The notes below the pieces were generated by a model, which did not search any database, was not told the DNA's origin, and saw only the letters and a program-made list of their open reading frames with translations. From assembly GCA_015486445.1 (NCBI GenBank), contig WFRT01000257.1, positions 1-23,629 on the forward strand: a DNA stretch of 23,629 nucleotides. The letters are read 5' to 3'. How positions within the stretch are numbered: position 1 is the stretch's first letter; each line of letters begins with the position of its first letter. The stretch comes from Pseudomonadota bacterium (GTDB lineage: Bacteria > Desulfobacterota > Anaeroferrophillalia > Anaeroferrophillales > Tharpellaceae). A program made the translations under genes and the position numbers. This document shows positions 7,984 through 17,351 of the stretch, piece by piece.

Positions 7984-10575
7984 ATGTTCAGAAACTTGAA
8001 ACTCAGGGAAAAATTCATGATTCCCGGCGTTCTGCTGGTACTCATCCCGCTCCTGATCCTGGGGTACATCTCCCATCAGCAGAGCCTCAAAGGTATTAAG
8101 GCGGCGACCGAGGAAAGTATCAAACTCGCGAAAACCGACCTCGATGACATCGCCCGGGGCGTCTACAACATGTGCAAGGCCCAGAACACCGTTCTCCAGA
8201 AAACCCTGCAGGACGATATGGCTGTAGCCCTGAAGCTGATCAAGGACAACGGCGATCTTCACCTGGACAGCGAAAAAGCGACCTGGGAAGTCGTCAACCA
8301 GGAGACCCAGGCCCGGAGCACGGCCACCCTGCCGCGGATGTACATCGGCAACAGTTGGCTGGGCCAGTCCGACAGTGCCAAAACCCCGGTTATCGGGGAA
8401 CTTAGCGGCCTGATCGGCAACGCGGTCTGCACCATTTACCAGAAGATGGACGAAAAAGGCGACATGGTCCGGGTCGCCACCAATGCCGACCCGAAAACCA
8501 GCTGGAAAACCGGCAGCTACATCCCCGCCGTCCGGGCCGACGGCAAGTCCGACCCGATGATCAGGACCGTCCTTGGGGGGGATATCCACCACGGCCGGGT
8601 CTTCATCGACAAAACTCCCTACCTGACCATCGACAAGCCGATTATCGACAACCAGAAACAGATTATCGGGGTTCTTGAAGTCGCCATTCCCCAGGAAGTG
8701 GGCAAGAACCTGAGACAGTCGATATACGACATCAAGATCGCGAAGACCGGTTACGTTTACGTTCTCAACAGCAAGGGATACTACGTTATCTCCAAGAACG
8801 GGCTGCGTGACGGCGAGGATATTTCCAAGGCCAAGGACAGCAGCGGCCGCCTGATCATCCAGGCAATCGTCAAAACTGCGACCGCGCTGAAACCGGGCAC
8901 CATCGGCGAAGAACGCTATCCCTGGCTGAACAAGGGTGAAAGTAAACCCCGGATGAAGATTGCCCGCCTGATGTACTTCGCTCCCTGGGACTGGGTCATC
9001 GGCGCAAGTTCCTACGAAGATGAATTCCTCGCTTCGGCCAACCGGCTGGCCGACCTCTCGCGCCAGAACGACCTCACCTTCTGGATCATTATCGCCATCG
9101 CCTTCTGCGTCGGCTCCCTGATCTGGCTGTTGATCTCCCGGGCCATCGCCAACCCGATCCGCGACATCGCCGGCAAGATCAACGACTCGGCCCAGAACCG
9201 TGACCTCACCGTGGTCGTGCCGGTGGTCAGCAACGACGAACTCGGGATCATGGCCAAAGAGTTCAACAAGATGATGCAGTTGCTCAACAACGCTTTCAGT
9301 ATGGTCCGCAAATCATCTTACAACGTTGCCTCTTTCTCGGACAACGTTAACCAGCGGGCCAGCGCCAACCAGTCCCGGGCGGAGAAACAGGCCGAACAGA
9401 TGCAGATGGTGCAGCAGACGGTTGAAGACATGCGGGCCACCGCCCAGGAGGTCGCAAAACTGGCTGAATCCCAGAGTCAGGCGGCGACCGTCTCCAGCAG
9501 CACGGTTGAAAACCTCGTCAACACCATGCAGACGGTTACCGAGGCGACCGAAAGCCAGAAGAACGAGGTCGCGGTCGCCACCGACAAGGTGCAGGCTATG
9601 GGTGAAACCGGCAGCCTGGTTGTGCAGGCCGCCCAGCAACAGGGTGAAAAGGTCGTGGCGGTTACCGAGGCGGTTGAAAACATGGATGAAACCGCCAAAA
9701 AACTGGACGAGATCACCTCCCAGGCGATGGAACTGGCCGACAACGCGCTGAAGGCCGCGAACGAAGGTACCGAATCGGTAGCCAGTACCGTTGCCGGTAT
9801 GCACGCAATCGCCGAGTCCTCGGAACAGATTTCCGAGATCATCACCGTGATCACCGACATCGCCGAACAGACCAACCTGCTCTCGCTCAACGCCGCCATC
9901 GAGGCGGCCCGCGCCGGGGTCCACGGTAAGGGTTTCGCGGTGGTTGCGGACGAAGTCGGTAAACTCGCCCAGCGCTCCTCCGACGCCGCCAAGGAGATCA
10001 CCAAGCTGATCAAGGATTCTTCATCCCAGGTCGCGGAAGGAACCAAGCTTTCCAGCCGCTCCCGACTGGCCCTTGATGAAATTGTGGCCAGTAGTAACAA
10101 CAGCCTCCAGGCGACCCGCGACATTCGCCGGGCGGTGGAACATATCATGGGCGGTATTAAAGAGGTCAACACGATGATGGAAGACCTCAACACCCTGGCC
10201 CGCGAGATCGGTAACATGGCCGGCCAGCAGGGTGAGCGCCGGGCGACTTCGCAGGCGGCCCTGGCCAGCCTGATGGAGAAATCGGTCGCGATTTCGACCC
10301 TGATCCAGAACACCAACGCCGACCTCGATGAAATCGGCAAACAGATGGAAGACATCGTCAAGCGCTCGACCCAGTCGAGACAGCTTACCGACCTCCAGGC
10401 CCAGCGTTCGTCACGGCTCGTGGAAATCACCACGGAATCGACCCGCAGCGCCCTGGAAACCAAGGAAGGGGCCGAGACCGTCGTCTCGATTACCAACCAG
10501 CTCCAGAATATTTCCCAGGTCCTGACCCAGCAGACCGACCAGTTCAAACTCGAAGACAAGTCGGACAAGTCATAA
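7984..10575 (+). CDS. methyl-accepting chemotaxis protein with a large Cache sensor
   Basis: Transmembrane chemoreceptor of 863 residues. The layout is TM1 (about 12-30), a periplasmic Cache region (about 37-360) that ends with a Cache_2-like block (TGYVYVLNSKGYYVIS, YFAPWDWVIGASSYEDEF), TM2 (about 366-385), HAMP (about 386-440), then a long coiled-coil signalling domain. The hairpin tip that binds CheA and CheW is EQTNLLSLNAAIEAARAG (628-645). The C-terminal arm continues about 200 residues past the tip. The C-terminus FKLEDKSDKS has no NWETF-type CheR/CheB docking pentapeptide. The frame is open upstream inside cheB, but the ATG at 7984 has GAGAGGAAG upstream and starts the membrane helix. 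Ligand is unknown; Cache domains often bind small organic acids or amino acids. Confidence 0.93.
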   Translation: MFRNLKLREKFMIPGVLLVLIPLLILGYISHQQSLKGIKAATEESIKLAKTDLDDIARGVYNMCKAQNTVLQKTLQDDMAVALKLIKDNGDLHLDSEKATWEVVNQETQARSTATLPRMYIGNSWLGQSDSAKTPVIGELSGLIGNAVCTIYQKMDEKGDMVRVATNADPKTSWKTGSYIPAVRADGKSDPMIRTVLGGDIHHGRVFIDKTPYLTIDKPIIDNQKQIIGVLEVAIPQEVGKNLRQSIYDIKIAKTGYVYVLNSKGYYVISKNGLRDGEDISKAKDSSGRLIIQAIVKTATALKPGTIGEERYPWLNKGESKPRMKIARLMYFAPWDWVIGASSYEDEFLASANRLADLSRQNDLTFWIIIAIAFCVGSLIWLLISRAIANPIRDIAGKINDSAQNRDLTVVVPVVSNDELGIMAKEFNKMMQLLNNAFSMVRKSSYNVASFSDNVNQRASANQSRAEKQAEQMQMVQQTVEDMRATAQEVAKLAESQSQAATVSSSTVENLVNTMQTVTEATESQKNEVAVATDKVQAMGETGSLVVQAAQQQGEKVVAVTEAVENMDETAKKLDEITSQAMELADNALKAANEGTESVASTVAGMHAIAESSEQISEIITVITDIAEQTNLLSLNAAIEAARAGVHGKGFAVVADEVGKLAQRSSDAAKEITKLIKDSSSQVAEGTKLSSRSRLALDEIVASSNNSLQATRDIRRAVEHIMGGIKEVNTMMEDLNTLAREIGNMAGQQGERRATSQAALASLMEKSVAISTLIQNTNADLDEIGKQMEDIVKRSTQSRQLTDLQAQRSSRLVEITTESTRSALETKEGAETVVSITNQLQNISQVLTQQTDQFKLEDKSDKS

Positions 10576-10723
10576 TTTGCCCAAACCGGCACCGGTCCGG
10601 CCGGCATCCCCGCACTCTTCACCCAGACGGGGGTACCGACCGGGCCGGCATCCGGCACAACCACCGGTCTTCGAATAACCGCCGGAACCATTGAGGAGCC
10701 AAATCGAAAAGGAGCAGTTTGCC

Positions 10724-11236
10724 ATGGAAGAACCATATCCGATCAAGGAAATGGATCGCGATAAAAAAGAAGACGGGCTCATGCAGATGGTGGGGTTCGT
10801 CATCGGGTCGGAACTGTTCGGGGTCGACATCCTGAAGGTCCAGGAGATCATTCGGGAGATGCCGTTCACCCCGATTCCCAACTCTCCCGATTTCATCGAA
10901 GGGGTAATCAATCTGCGCGGCAACATCATCCCGGTCATCGACCTGCGCCGGAGACTCAATGCCGAAAAGCTGGGAACCCCGGCCAGCGACATCTGGATCA
11001 TCATCTTAAACATCAACAACCGGGTGGCCGGCTTTATCGTCGATGCGGTCACCAAGGTCCTGAAGGTACCTCTGGAAAACATCGAACCCCCGCCCGACAT
11101 TGTCGTCTCGGGGCTGCACAGCCAGTACATTTCCGGGGTCTGCCGCATTGAAAACCGCCTCCTGATCCTGCTCGATTTCAACCGCATCCTGCAAGTCGAC
11201 GAGATCAAGAAACTGCGGGGCCTGAATGACAACTGA
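10724..11236 (+). CDS. cheW: CheW coupling protein
   Basis: Adaptor that links the chemoreceptor tip to CheA. The 170 residues form one CheW (SH3-like) domain with the family motifs LFGVDILKVQEIIR, IPNSPDFIEGVINLRG and IIPVIDLRRRL. The first 20 or so residues are charged and outside the domain. The ATG at 10724 follows AAAAGGAG with a 9-base gap; an upstream in-frame TTG at 10691 lacks such a site. The gene is about 150 bases after the chemoreceptor and 35 before cheY. Confidence 0.94.
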   Translation: MEEPYPIKEMDRDKKEDGLMQMVGFVIGSELFGVDILKVQEIIREMPFTPIPNSPDFIEGVINLRGNIIPVIDLRRRLNAEKLGTPASDIWIIILNINNRVAGFIVDAVTKVLKVPLENIEPPPDIVVSGLHSQYISGVCRIENRLLILLDFNRILQVDEIKKLRGLNDN

Positions 11237-11271
11237 ACCTCTCCTCCACTCAACCGTAACAGGAAATGTCA

Positions 11272-11625
11272 ATGGGCAAGAAAATACTGATAGTCGATGA
11301 TTCAACGATCATGCGCAAGATGATCGGCACAACCTTGCGTGAAGCCCATCACGAGGTGGTCGGAGAGGCCAAGGACGGCATTACCGCCATCGCCATGTAT
11401 AAGGAGACCCGGCCGGACGTGGTCACCATGGACATTACCATGCGGGGCATGGACGGTTTCGCGGCGGCCAGCGAAATTCTGGATTTCGACAACCAGGCCA
11501 AGGTGATCTTTCTCTCCAACCTGAACCAGGCCGACTACTGTGAAAAAGCCCGCCAGCTGGGGGCCAAGGGATACCTGAACAAACAGGCCACCAGCGAGAT
11601 TCTGGAACTTATTGAACGTTTATAG
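11272..11625 (+). CDS. cheY: CheY-like single-domain response regulator
   Basis: A 117-residue stand-alone receiver, presumably phosphorylated by the neighbouring CheA and acting on the motor, another output or as a phosphate sink. The acidic pair is Asp 9/Asp 10 in LIVDDS, the phospho-acceptor is Asp 54 in TMDITM, the switch Ser 82 is in LSN and the conserved Lys is 104 in YLNKQA. The usual Pro four residues after the acceptor (DxxMP) is Arg here (DITMRGMDG), and the Lys is not followed by Pro as in classical CheY. The ATG at 11272 is chosen because AGGA lies 7 bases upstream; the in-frame ATG at 11266 almost touches that site. Confidence 0.9.
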   Translation: MGKKILIVDDSTIMRKMIGTTLREAHHEVVGEAKDGITAIAMYKETRPDVVTMDITMRGMDGFAAASEILDFDNQAKVIFLSNLNQADYCEKARQLGAKGYLNKQATSEILELIERL

Positions 11626-11762
11626 CAGCGCTGCAACAGCGGGCCGCATGGCGGCATTTTCCGGGAGCATGAGGCCCGACGGCAAGACGGGAAAACCGGA
11701 AACACTTTTTTCCACGACAGTTTCCCGGCAGTTGACTCTAAAAATATCGTAAGGAGAACATG

Positions 11763-14700
11763 ATGGTTGATCTTTCCCTGCTTCAAGATTTCATTGCGGA
11801 GACGACGGAATATCTTGAAGAGATGGAAGGCTGTTTTCTCCGTCTGGAAGCCGACCCCGGCAACCGTATGATCCTGGACGACATCTTCCGTTCCGTGCAC
11901 ACCATAAAAGGGGCGGCGGAGTACCTGGGGCTGGAAAAGATCGCTGAATTGTCTCGGGCCATTGAAAACCTGCTTTATCACCAGCTCCACTGCAGCGAGC
12001 CCACCTGCAGCCGGGAGGTGCTTGACCTGCTGGCCGGCGGCCGGGAGCGCCTGGGCCGGCTGATGCGCAACCTGGAAAAAGAGGAAAAGGAAACGATCCC
12101 GATCGACGACCTGATTGAAAGCATTCGGGTCGTCGACACCACCTCACGGATCTCCGAAGAGATCCGCAAGGTGGCCGCCGATGGTGAAGACAGCACTCTC
12201 AACGACGAGCTCCTGGCCGAGCGGCTGAGTTTTTCGGAAACCGAAGAAGACGAGAGCGACGAAGAACTTTTTGCCATCTTTCTCGAACAACTGGAAGAAA
12301 AACTTAACCAGTTGAGCTTTCAGAGCGAGGCGCTGTTTGAAGCCGACCCCAGAAGCCAGGCCGAAATTCTGGGATCCTGCCACGCCCTGGTCGATGCCCT
12401 GCGGGCCGCCGCCAATTACATGGGTTACGAGCAACTGACCAGCTTCTATGAAATGTGGCAGACCAACATTGAAGACGGCAGGCTAAACCTCCTGGAAGAA
12501 GGAGAGAAGCTGCCACCCGATTTCATCAGCGGCTGCATGAAAAACAATATCCAGGCCCTGGCCAAACGCTTCCCCAGGCTCAACCTCACACCCCCGGAAC
12601 AGGAGACCGGAAAAGCCTCAAACCCGCCCGCCAGTGAACCTGCAGCCGTAAAGCCTGGCGGCGAAGAAAAAACTGAAATTCCGGTCTTCAGGAACGGGGA
12701 CGGAGATGATGACGGTACCGTTGCCGCGGCCGGCGACATTCTCGATGAATACGCCGGAAAGGCTTCTCCGGGCAGCCCCCCGAAGGAAGAGGGCAAAGAT
12801 CAGCAAGATGACAATCTTTTCGAGCGCCTGAGCTGGTCCTTTGACAACCGCATCAAGCAGAACCCGACCCCCCAGGATGAAGACGATCTGATCGAAATTG
12901 AAACCGAGCTTTTTTCGGCCCCGGCGGAACCCTCGGACACACCGCCGACCGCCCCCGCGGCAACTGGCGCTTCCGAGCCCCCCGGCAGAGCTGAAAAACC
13001 GGCTGAAAAACCGGAAAAGGAGGCAGGGGAAAAGAAGACGGACACAGCCGCCGGTATCATGTCGATTTTTGACGATTACCGGGAAGAAAACGATACCGAA
13101 CTGTTTGTCATTTTCCAGGAACTGATCGAAGAGGTTTTGGGCAGCCTCCAGCTCCAGGTCGACATCCTGCGGGAAAACGACGACTGCAACCGGACGGCAG
13201 TCCTGGAATTCTGCCTGGAGCAGCTCGGCCGCCTCAATTCCGCCGCCAACTACATGGGCTATGAGCAACTGCTCAACTTCTATGGCAGCTGGCGGGCTGA
13301 AATCACTGCGGCCATCGACCGGCTGGCGAAGGGTGAAACGGGCGATTTCGACCGGTTTATCGCGGAAACCCTGGAAAGCAGGATCCACGCCCTTATCGAG
13401 ATGTTTCCCGACGTCACCCCGGCAAAACCCGCTCCGGCACCTGGAACAGCCGGGGAAACCCCGGCCGCCGCAACCGGGGACCGGCCGCCGACGGCTGAGA
13501 GTGAAAGGATCGCAACCCCCGAAACCGCAGCCGGCCAGGCCTCACCGGCCGGGGTAAGCGCCGAATCTGCGCCGGCGGCTCCGGCCGACACTTCGATGCT
13601 CGCCGATTTTATCGCCGAAACCCAGGAGCACCTGGAAGAGATGGAGGAAAACCTGCTCCTGCTCGATTCCGATTCGCTCCGCCGGGAAACCTTGGACGAC
13701 ATCTTCCGTTCCGTGCACACGATCAAGGGAGCGGCCGAATATCTCGGGATCGAGCGGATTTCATCCCTGACCCACAATCTGGAAAACCTGCTTTACCAAC
13801 TACGCCAGGACAAAATCAAGGTCAGCCGGGAAATCATCGATCTGTTGATGGCGGGCTGGGACCGGGTCAGCCTGCTGGTCAAAAACCTGGAGGAGAAACA
13901 GGTCGAAGAAGCTGAAATCGACGACCTGCTCGAACGTATCCGGACCCTGGGAAAAGGCGACCGGAAGCGCCCCGAAGCAACCACCGCCGAACCGGAAGAG
14001 ACCATCTCCGCAGCCCGTCCAGCGACCGCAACGGCCGACTCTCCCCATCCCAAACCAACCGCGGACCGGGCCGGCCGGCCGGACACAGCGGCCGCCGCCC
14101 CGGAAAAAAGTGCCGAAAACGTCCCGGAAAAGAGTGTCAAGCGCAGTATCAGGGTCGAAGCCGGCAAGATCGATGCCCTGATGAACCAGGTTGGCGAACT
14201 TGTCGTCAGCCGGGCCGGATTCACCCAGATACTCGGCGAAATGCAGAACCTCCAGCATGAACTCAAGCAGAACCTGAAGCTGGATACCCGGGAAATGCGC
14301 CAGTTTACCGGTATGACCACTCGCCTGGGCGAAACCACGACCCTATTCGAGAAGGTCATCAACGAACTCCAGGGCGAGGTCATGAAGGTCCGCATGCTGC
14401 CCATCTCCCAGCTTTTCAACCGCTACCCGAGGCTGGTTTACGACCTCGTGCGCAATACCGGTAAACAGGTCAAGCTGGATATCGAGGGAGCCGAGACCGA
14501 ACTCGACAAAATGGTCATCGAGGAGATCTCCGATCCCCTGATCCACATCATCCGCAACGCCGTCGATCATGGCATAGAGACCACCGAAGAGCGCCGCCGG
14601 AAAGGCAAGCCCGAAACCGGCACCATCAAGCTCAAGGCTTACCATGAAGGCAATCACGTCATCATCGAGATCATCGACGACGGTCGCGGCCTCGACCTCG

Positions 14701-15437
14701 AACTCATCAAGCGCAAGGCTCTGGACGGGAATTTCGTCAAACCGGCCGATCTTGAACAGATGTCGACCCAGGAGATCACCGGCCTGATCATGAAGCCGGG
14801 TTTTTCCACCGCTGCCAAGGTGACCCATATATCCGGCCGCGGCGTCGGCATGGACGTGGTTCGCAAAAACATCGAAAAACTCAACGGCACCATCGAAATT
14901 GACACGACCCCCGGGGTTGAAATGCATTTCCGGATCAAGATCCCGTTGACTCTGGCGATCATTCCGGCCCTCAGGGTCAGGGTCAGCGATGAACTCTTCA
15001 CGATCCCGCTCTCGACGGTAGAGGAAACCCTGAAAACTTCATGGGACAAGGTTTTCACCATTGAAGGGATCGAGGTTCTCTCCTTCCGGGAGAGCACCCT
15101 GCCGCTGCTCCGGATGGCCAATCTCTTCAACCTGGAAAAAACCGCATCGACCGAGGAGCAGCCCGACCAGGCCTACATCGTCGTGGTCAGCACCGGCATG
15201 AAACGGATGGGGCTGGTGGTCAATGAACTGATGGGCCAGGAAAACGTGGTTATCAAACCCCTGGAAGATTATATCCAGGAAAAAAGCGGTTTTTCCGGGG
15301 CCACGATCCTGGGCGACGGCCGTATTTCCCTGATTCTGGACGTCTACGAACTCATCAACCTGGCCGTCAGCCAGCGCGGCAAGGGTCGGTCACGGGGCTC
15401 GGCCGGGAACTGGGGACCGGGAATCTTAAGTCCTTAA
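11763..15437 (+). CDS. cheA: large CheA histidine kinase with two HPt and two degenerate HPt-like domains
   Basis: Central kinase of the array, 1224 residues against about 650 in E. coli. Order: HPt1 (about 1-125, His 46 in SVHTIKGAAEYLG); HPt-like repeat A (about 165-272, Asp 211 where His is expected); acidic/Pro-Ala linker; repeat B (about 440-552, Gly 489 in the His position); Pro/Ala linker; HPt2 (about 610-730, His 652 in SVHTIKGAAEYLG); linker; dimerisation region (about 795-875); ATPase domain with N-box HIIRNAVDHGIE (928-939), DDGRGLD (972-978) and SGRGVGMDVV (1024-1033); C-terminal CheW-like domain (about 1065-1210). Repeats A and B share AANYMGYEQL. AAGGAG at 11751-11756 favours the ATG at 11763 over the adjacent one at 11760. 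No separate P2 domain is evident; the repeats might take that docking role. Confidence 0.93.
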   Translation: MVDLSLLQDFIAETTEYLEEMEGCFLRLEADPGNRMILDDIFRSVHTIKGAAEYLGLEKIAELSRAIENLLYHQLHCSEPTCSREVLDLLAGGRERLGRLMRNLEKEEKETIPIDDLIESIRVVDTTSRISEEIRKVAADGEDSTLNDELLAERLSFSETEEDESDEELFAIFLEQLEEKLNQLSFQSEALFEADPRSQAEILGSCHALVDALRAAANYMGYEQLTSFYEMWQTNIEDGRLNLLEEGEKLPPDFISGCMKNNIQALAKRFPRLNLTPPEQETGKASNPPASEPAAVKPGGEEKTEIPVFRNGDGDDDGTVAAAGDILDEYAGKASPGSPPKEEGKDQQDDNLFERLSWSFDNRIKQNPTPQDEDDLIEIETELFSAPAEPSDTPPTAPAATGASEPPGRAEKPAEKPEKEAGEKKTDTAAGIMSIFDDYREENDTELFVIFQELIEEVLGSLQLQVDILRENDDCNRTAVLEFCLEQLGRLNSAANYMGYEQLLNFYGSWRAEITAAIDRLAKGETGDFDRFIAETLESRIHALIEMFPDVTPAKPAPAPGTAGETPAAATGDRPPTAESERIATPETAAGQASPAGVSAESAPAAPADTSMLADFIAETQEHLEEMEENLLLLDSDSLRRETLDDIFRSVHTIKGAAEYLGIERISSLTHNLENLLYQLRQDKIKVSREIIDLLMAGWDRVSLLVKNLEEKQVEEAEIDDLLERIRTLGKGDRKRPEATTAEPEETISAARPATATADSPHPKPTADRAGRPDTAAAAPEKSAENVPEKSVKRSIRVEAGKIDALMNQVGELVVSRAGFTQILGEMQNLQHELKQNLKLDTREMRQFTGMTTRLGETTTLFEKVINELQGEVMKVRMLPISQLFNRYPRLVYDLVRNTGKQVKLDIEGAETELDKMVIEEISDPLIHIIRNAVDHGIETTEERRRKGKPETGTIKLKAYHEGNHVIIEIIDDGRGLDLELIKRKALDGNFVKPADLEQMSTQEITGLIMKPGFSTAAKVTHISGRGVGMDVVRKNIEKLNGTIEIDTTPGVEMHFRIKIPLTLAIIPALRVRVSDELFTIPLSTVEETLKTSWDKVFTIEGIEVLSFRESTLPLLRMANLFNLEKTASTEEQPDQAYIVVVSTGMKRMGLVVNELMGQENVVIKPLEDYIQEKSGFSGATILGDGRISLILDVYELINLAVSQRGKGRSRGSAGNWGPGILSP
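11875..11902 (+). repeat. 28-base identical segment, copy 1 (cheA HPt1)
   Basis: These bases are identical to 13693-13720. Both copies encode DDIFRSVHT around the phosphorylated His. Codon use diverges just outside the match. Confidence 0.75.
13693..13720 (+). repeat. 28-base identical segment, copy 2 (cheA HPt2)
   Basis: Direct repeat of 11875-11902 within the same gene, in frame, covering the active-site helix of the second HPt domain. It is consistent with a recent internal duplication or gene conversion. Confidence 0.75.
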
Positions 15438-15482
15438 CCCCCGGCCACCGGGATCTTTGCCGCGGCCTTCCAAGGATAGACA

Positions 15483-17294
15483 ATGGGTGTCGGTTTAAAA
15501 AAAATTCTTCTTCTGGACGGCAGCGCCCCGGACCGGGCCGCGCTGGAGGAGTTTTTCGCCCGGGAAAACGGGAATTTCCAGTTCCGGAACACCGACGATT
15601 CGGAAGCGGCCCTGGAAATACTGACCCGGGAAGAGATTTTCCTGATCACCGTTTTCGTTGCCGACAACAACCTTTTTCCCCAGTCTTTCATCAGGAAGAT
15701 TATCGCCTCTTATCCGCAGCTCGAAATCGTCCTGGTGCTGCCGCCCGAAAATCAGCGCATCCGCAATGCCCTGCCCGGTCATCCCGGCCTGCATGTCATT
15801 GAACAGCCTTACCAGCCGACCTCGCTCGGCCACCTGATCAAGGAACTCTCCTCGCACGAGCCGAACCGGGGATTTACCGGCACCCTGAAAATCGTCCGCC
15901 TGGATGACCTGATTCAGATGTGCTGTCTCTCCGGGGCCACGATTACCATCCAGGTCGGCAACGATTTCCAGAAAGGCCAGATTTTCATCCGCGAAGGCGA
16001 CATCATCAATGCCCGGTGCGGGGACAAGTCGGGCGAAGAGGCCTTCTACACGATCATGACCTGGAATGCCGGCGGTTTCGAAACCCTGGACGGCATTCCG
16101 GATGAAACCGTCAACATCGAGGCCAACTACCAGTACCTGCTGCTCGAGGCCGCTCGCCGCAGCGACGAGTCGGCCCGCGGCGATGATCAAGCACCGCTGG
16201 AAGAGGCCGTCGACGCCGAACTCGAAACGGCCGAAAACGACAAGCTCAAAGTACTTATGGTCGAAGATTCGACGATCATGGCCAAGATCATGTCTACCAT
16301 GCTGATGGTGGCCGGCGACATTGAAATTGCCGGCATCGCCAGAAACGGCCAGGAAGCCCTGGCCATGATGGAGGTCCTCGATTACGACGTCATCCTGCTT
16401 GACATCAACATGCCGGTCATGAACGGTCGGGTCACAATCAAGCACATCATGATCAAGAGCCCCTGCCCGGTGGTCATCATGAGCAATGTCGGCAGCCGGG
16501 CCCCGGAAACGGTTCTCTCCCTGCTCGACCTGGGGGCCGTCGACTTCATCAGCAAGCCGGTGCGCGGCGGTGATTTTTCTCTCCAGCAGCGCAAGATCGT
16601 GGAGAGAGTACGCCGGGCGGCCCAGGCCAACATCTCCCGTTTCAAGCGTTTTCACCGGCCGCGAAAGCGGCCGCCGCAGCCGCCCCGGCAGGGTCTTGAA
16701 GACCACCCGGCCGCGGCCGAAAGGCTGATCGTCGTCTCCTCCGGCTGCAGCGGTCACGGCGGCCTCTACCCTCTCCTGACCGGGGTCAGTGAACTCAACC
16801 AGTCGGCTTTCGTCTGTCTCGACTCAATTCCGCCTACTTTTCTCACGGCCATGACCGCGCACCTGGAAAACCTCTGCCAGAAAAGTTTCTCCCCCCTGGC
16901 CGACGGCACCAGGCTGCAGGGCGGCCGCTTCTACCTTGACTCCATGTGTCATTCACTGCTGCTGCAGCCAACCGACGGCGGCATCCAGATCCGTTCCCTG
17001 CAAAACCGGCATACCTCCGAATACGGGCCCCGCTTCTTCGACCTCTTTCTCTTTTCCGCCGCCGACATCTTCCAGGATCGACTGCTCGTCCTCCTGCTGC
17101 CGGGAGCCGCACTCGGCAACCTCGAAGGCTTGAATTACGTACGTGAAAAAGGCGGTTCCCTCTTCGCCCAGGATCCGGCCACCTGCATCATGCCGGATTA
17201 CCTGCAGCCGGTCAGCCAGGCCGGGCTGGTGAACGAAACCTTTACCACCGATGCCATTGCCAGCCGGGTCGTCACCTGGGCCTATGGTTTGTAG
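15483..17294 (+). CDS. receiver-like / PATAN / receiver / degenerate CheB fusion protein
   Basis: A 603-residue multi-domain regulator. Residues 1-125 resemble a receiver fold (KKILLLDGS, EIVLVLPP) but have a single Asp in the acidic pocket and Ala 60-Asp 61 in the acceptor region, so phosphorylation is doubtful. Residues 130-225 match a PATAN/DUF4388 domain (FTGTLKIVRLDDLIQMC, GQIFIREGDIINARCG). Residues 255-385 are a normal receiver with Asp 307 in LLDINMP and ISKPV. Residues 412-603 align with the CheB methylesterase, but His is replaced (DSIPP where QHMPP is usual, Ser 448) and the catalytic Asp is lost (PGAALGNLEG, Gly 545). A serine remains in GCSGHGG (423) but is out of register. It is probably a non-catalytic phospho-dependent partner. 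Its start has AAGGA 6 bases upstream. Confidence 0.85.
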   Translation: MGVGLKKILLLDGSAPDRAALEEFFARENGNFQFRNTDDSEAALEILTREEIFLITVFVADNNLFPQSFIRKIIASYPQLEIVLVLPPENQRIRNALPGHPGLHVIEQPYQPTSLGHLIKELSSHEPNRGFTGTLKIVRLDDLIQMCCLSGATITIQVGNDFQKGQIFIREGDIINARCGDKSGEEAFYTIMTWNAGGFETLDGIPDETVNIEANYQYLLLEAARRSDESARGDDQAPLEEAVDAELETAENDKLKVLMVEDSTIMAKIMSTMLMVAGDIEIAGIARNGQEALAMMEVLDYDVILLDINMPVMNGRVTIKHIMIKSPCPVVIMSNVGSRAPETVLSLLDLGAVDFISKPVRGGDFSLQQRKIVERVRRAAQANISRFKRFHRPRKRPPQPPRQGLEDHPAAAERLIVVSSGCSGHGGLYPLLTGVSELNQSAFVCLDSIPPTFLTAMTAHLENLCQKSFSPLADGTRLQGGRFYLDSMCHSLLLQPTDGGIQIRSLQNRHTSEYGPRFFDLFLFSAADIFQDRLLVLLLPGAALGNLEGLNYVREKGGSLFAQDPATCIMPDYLQPVSQAGLVNETFTTDAIASRVVTWAYGL

Positions 17295-17351
17295 AACAGT
17301 TTCCGGAAATTTCCGGCCCCGTAAACGGCCGCTGACAACAGGAAGAAACGG

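Noticed and set aside
9477..10736. Minus-strand open frame (419 codons) opposite the chemoreceptor
   Set aside because: Ser/Ala/Val-rich translation mirroring the coiled-coil codons of the receptor; no plausible product.
15495..16757. Minus-strand open frame (420 codons) opposite the PATAN/CheB fusion
   Set aside because: His/Asp/Gly-rich antisense shadow; the plus-strand frame has clear receiver motifs.
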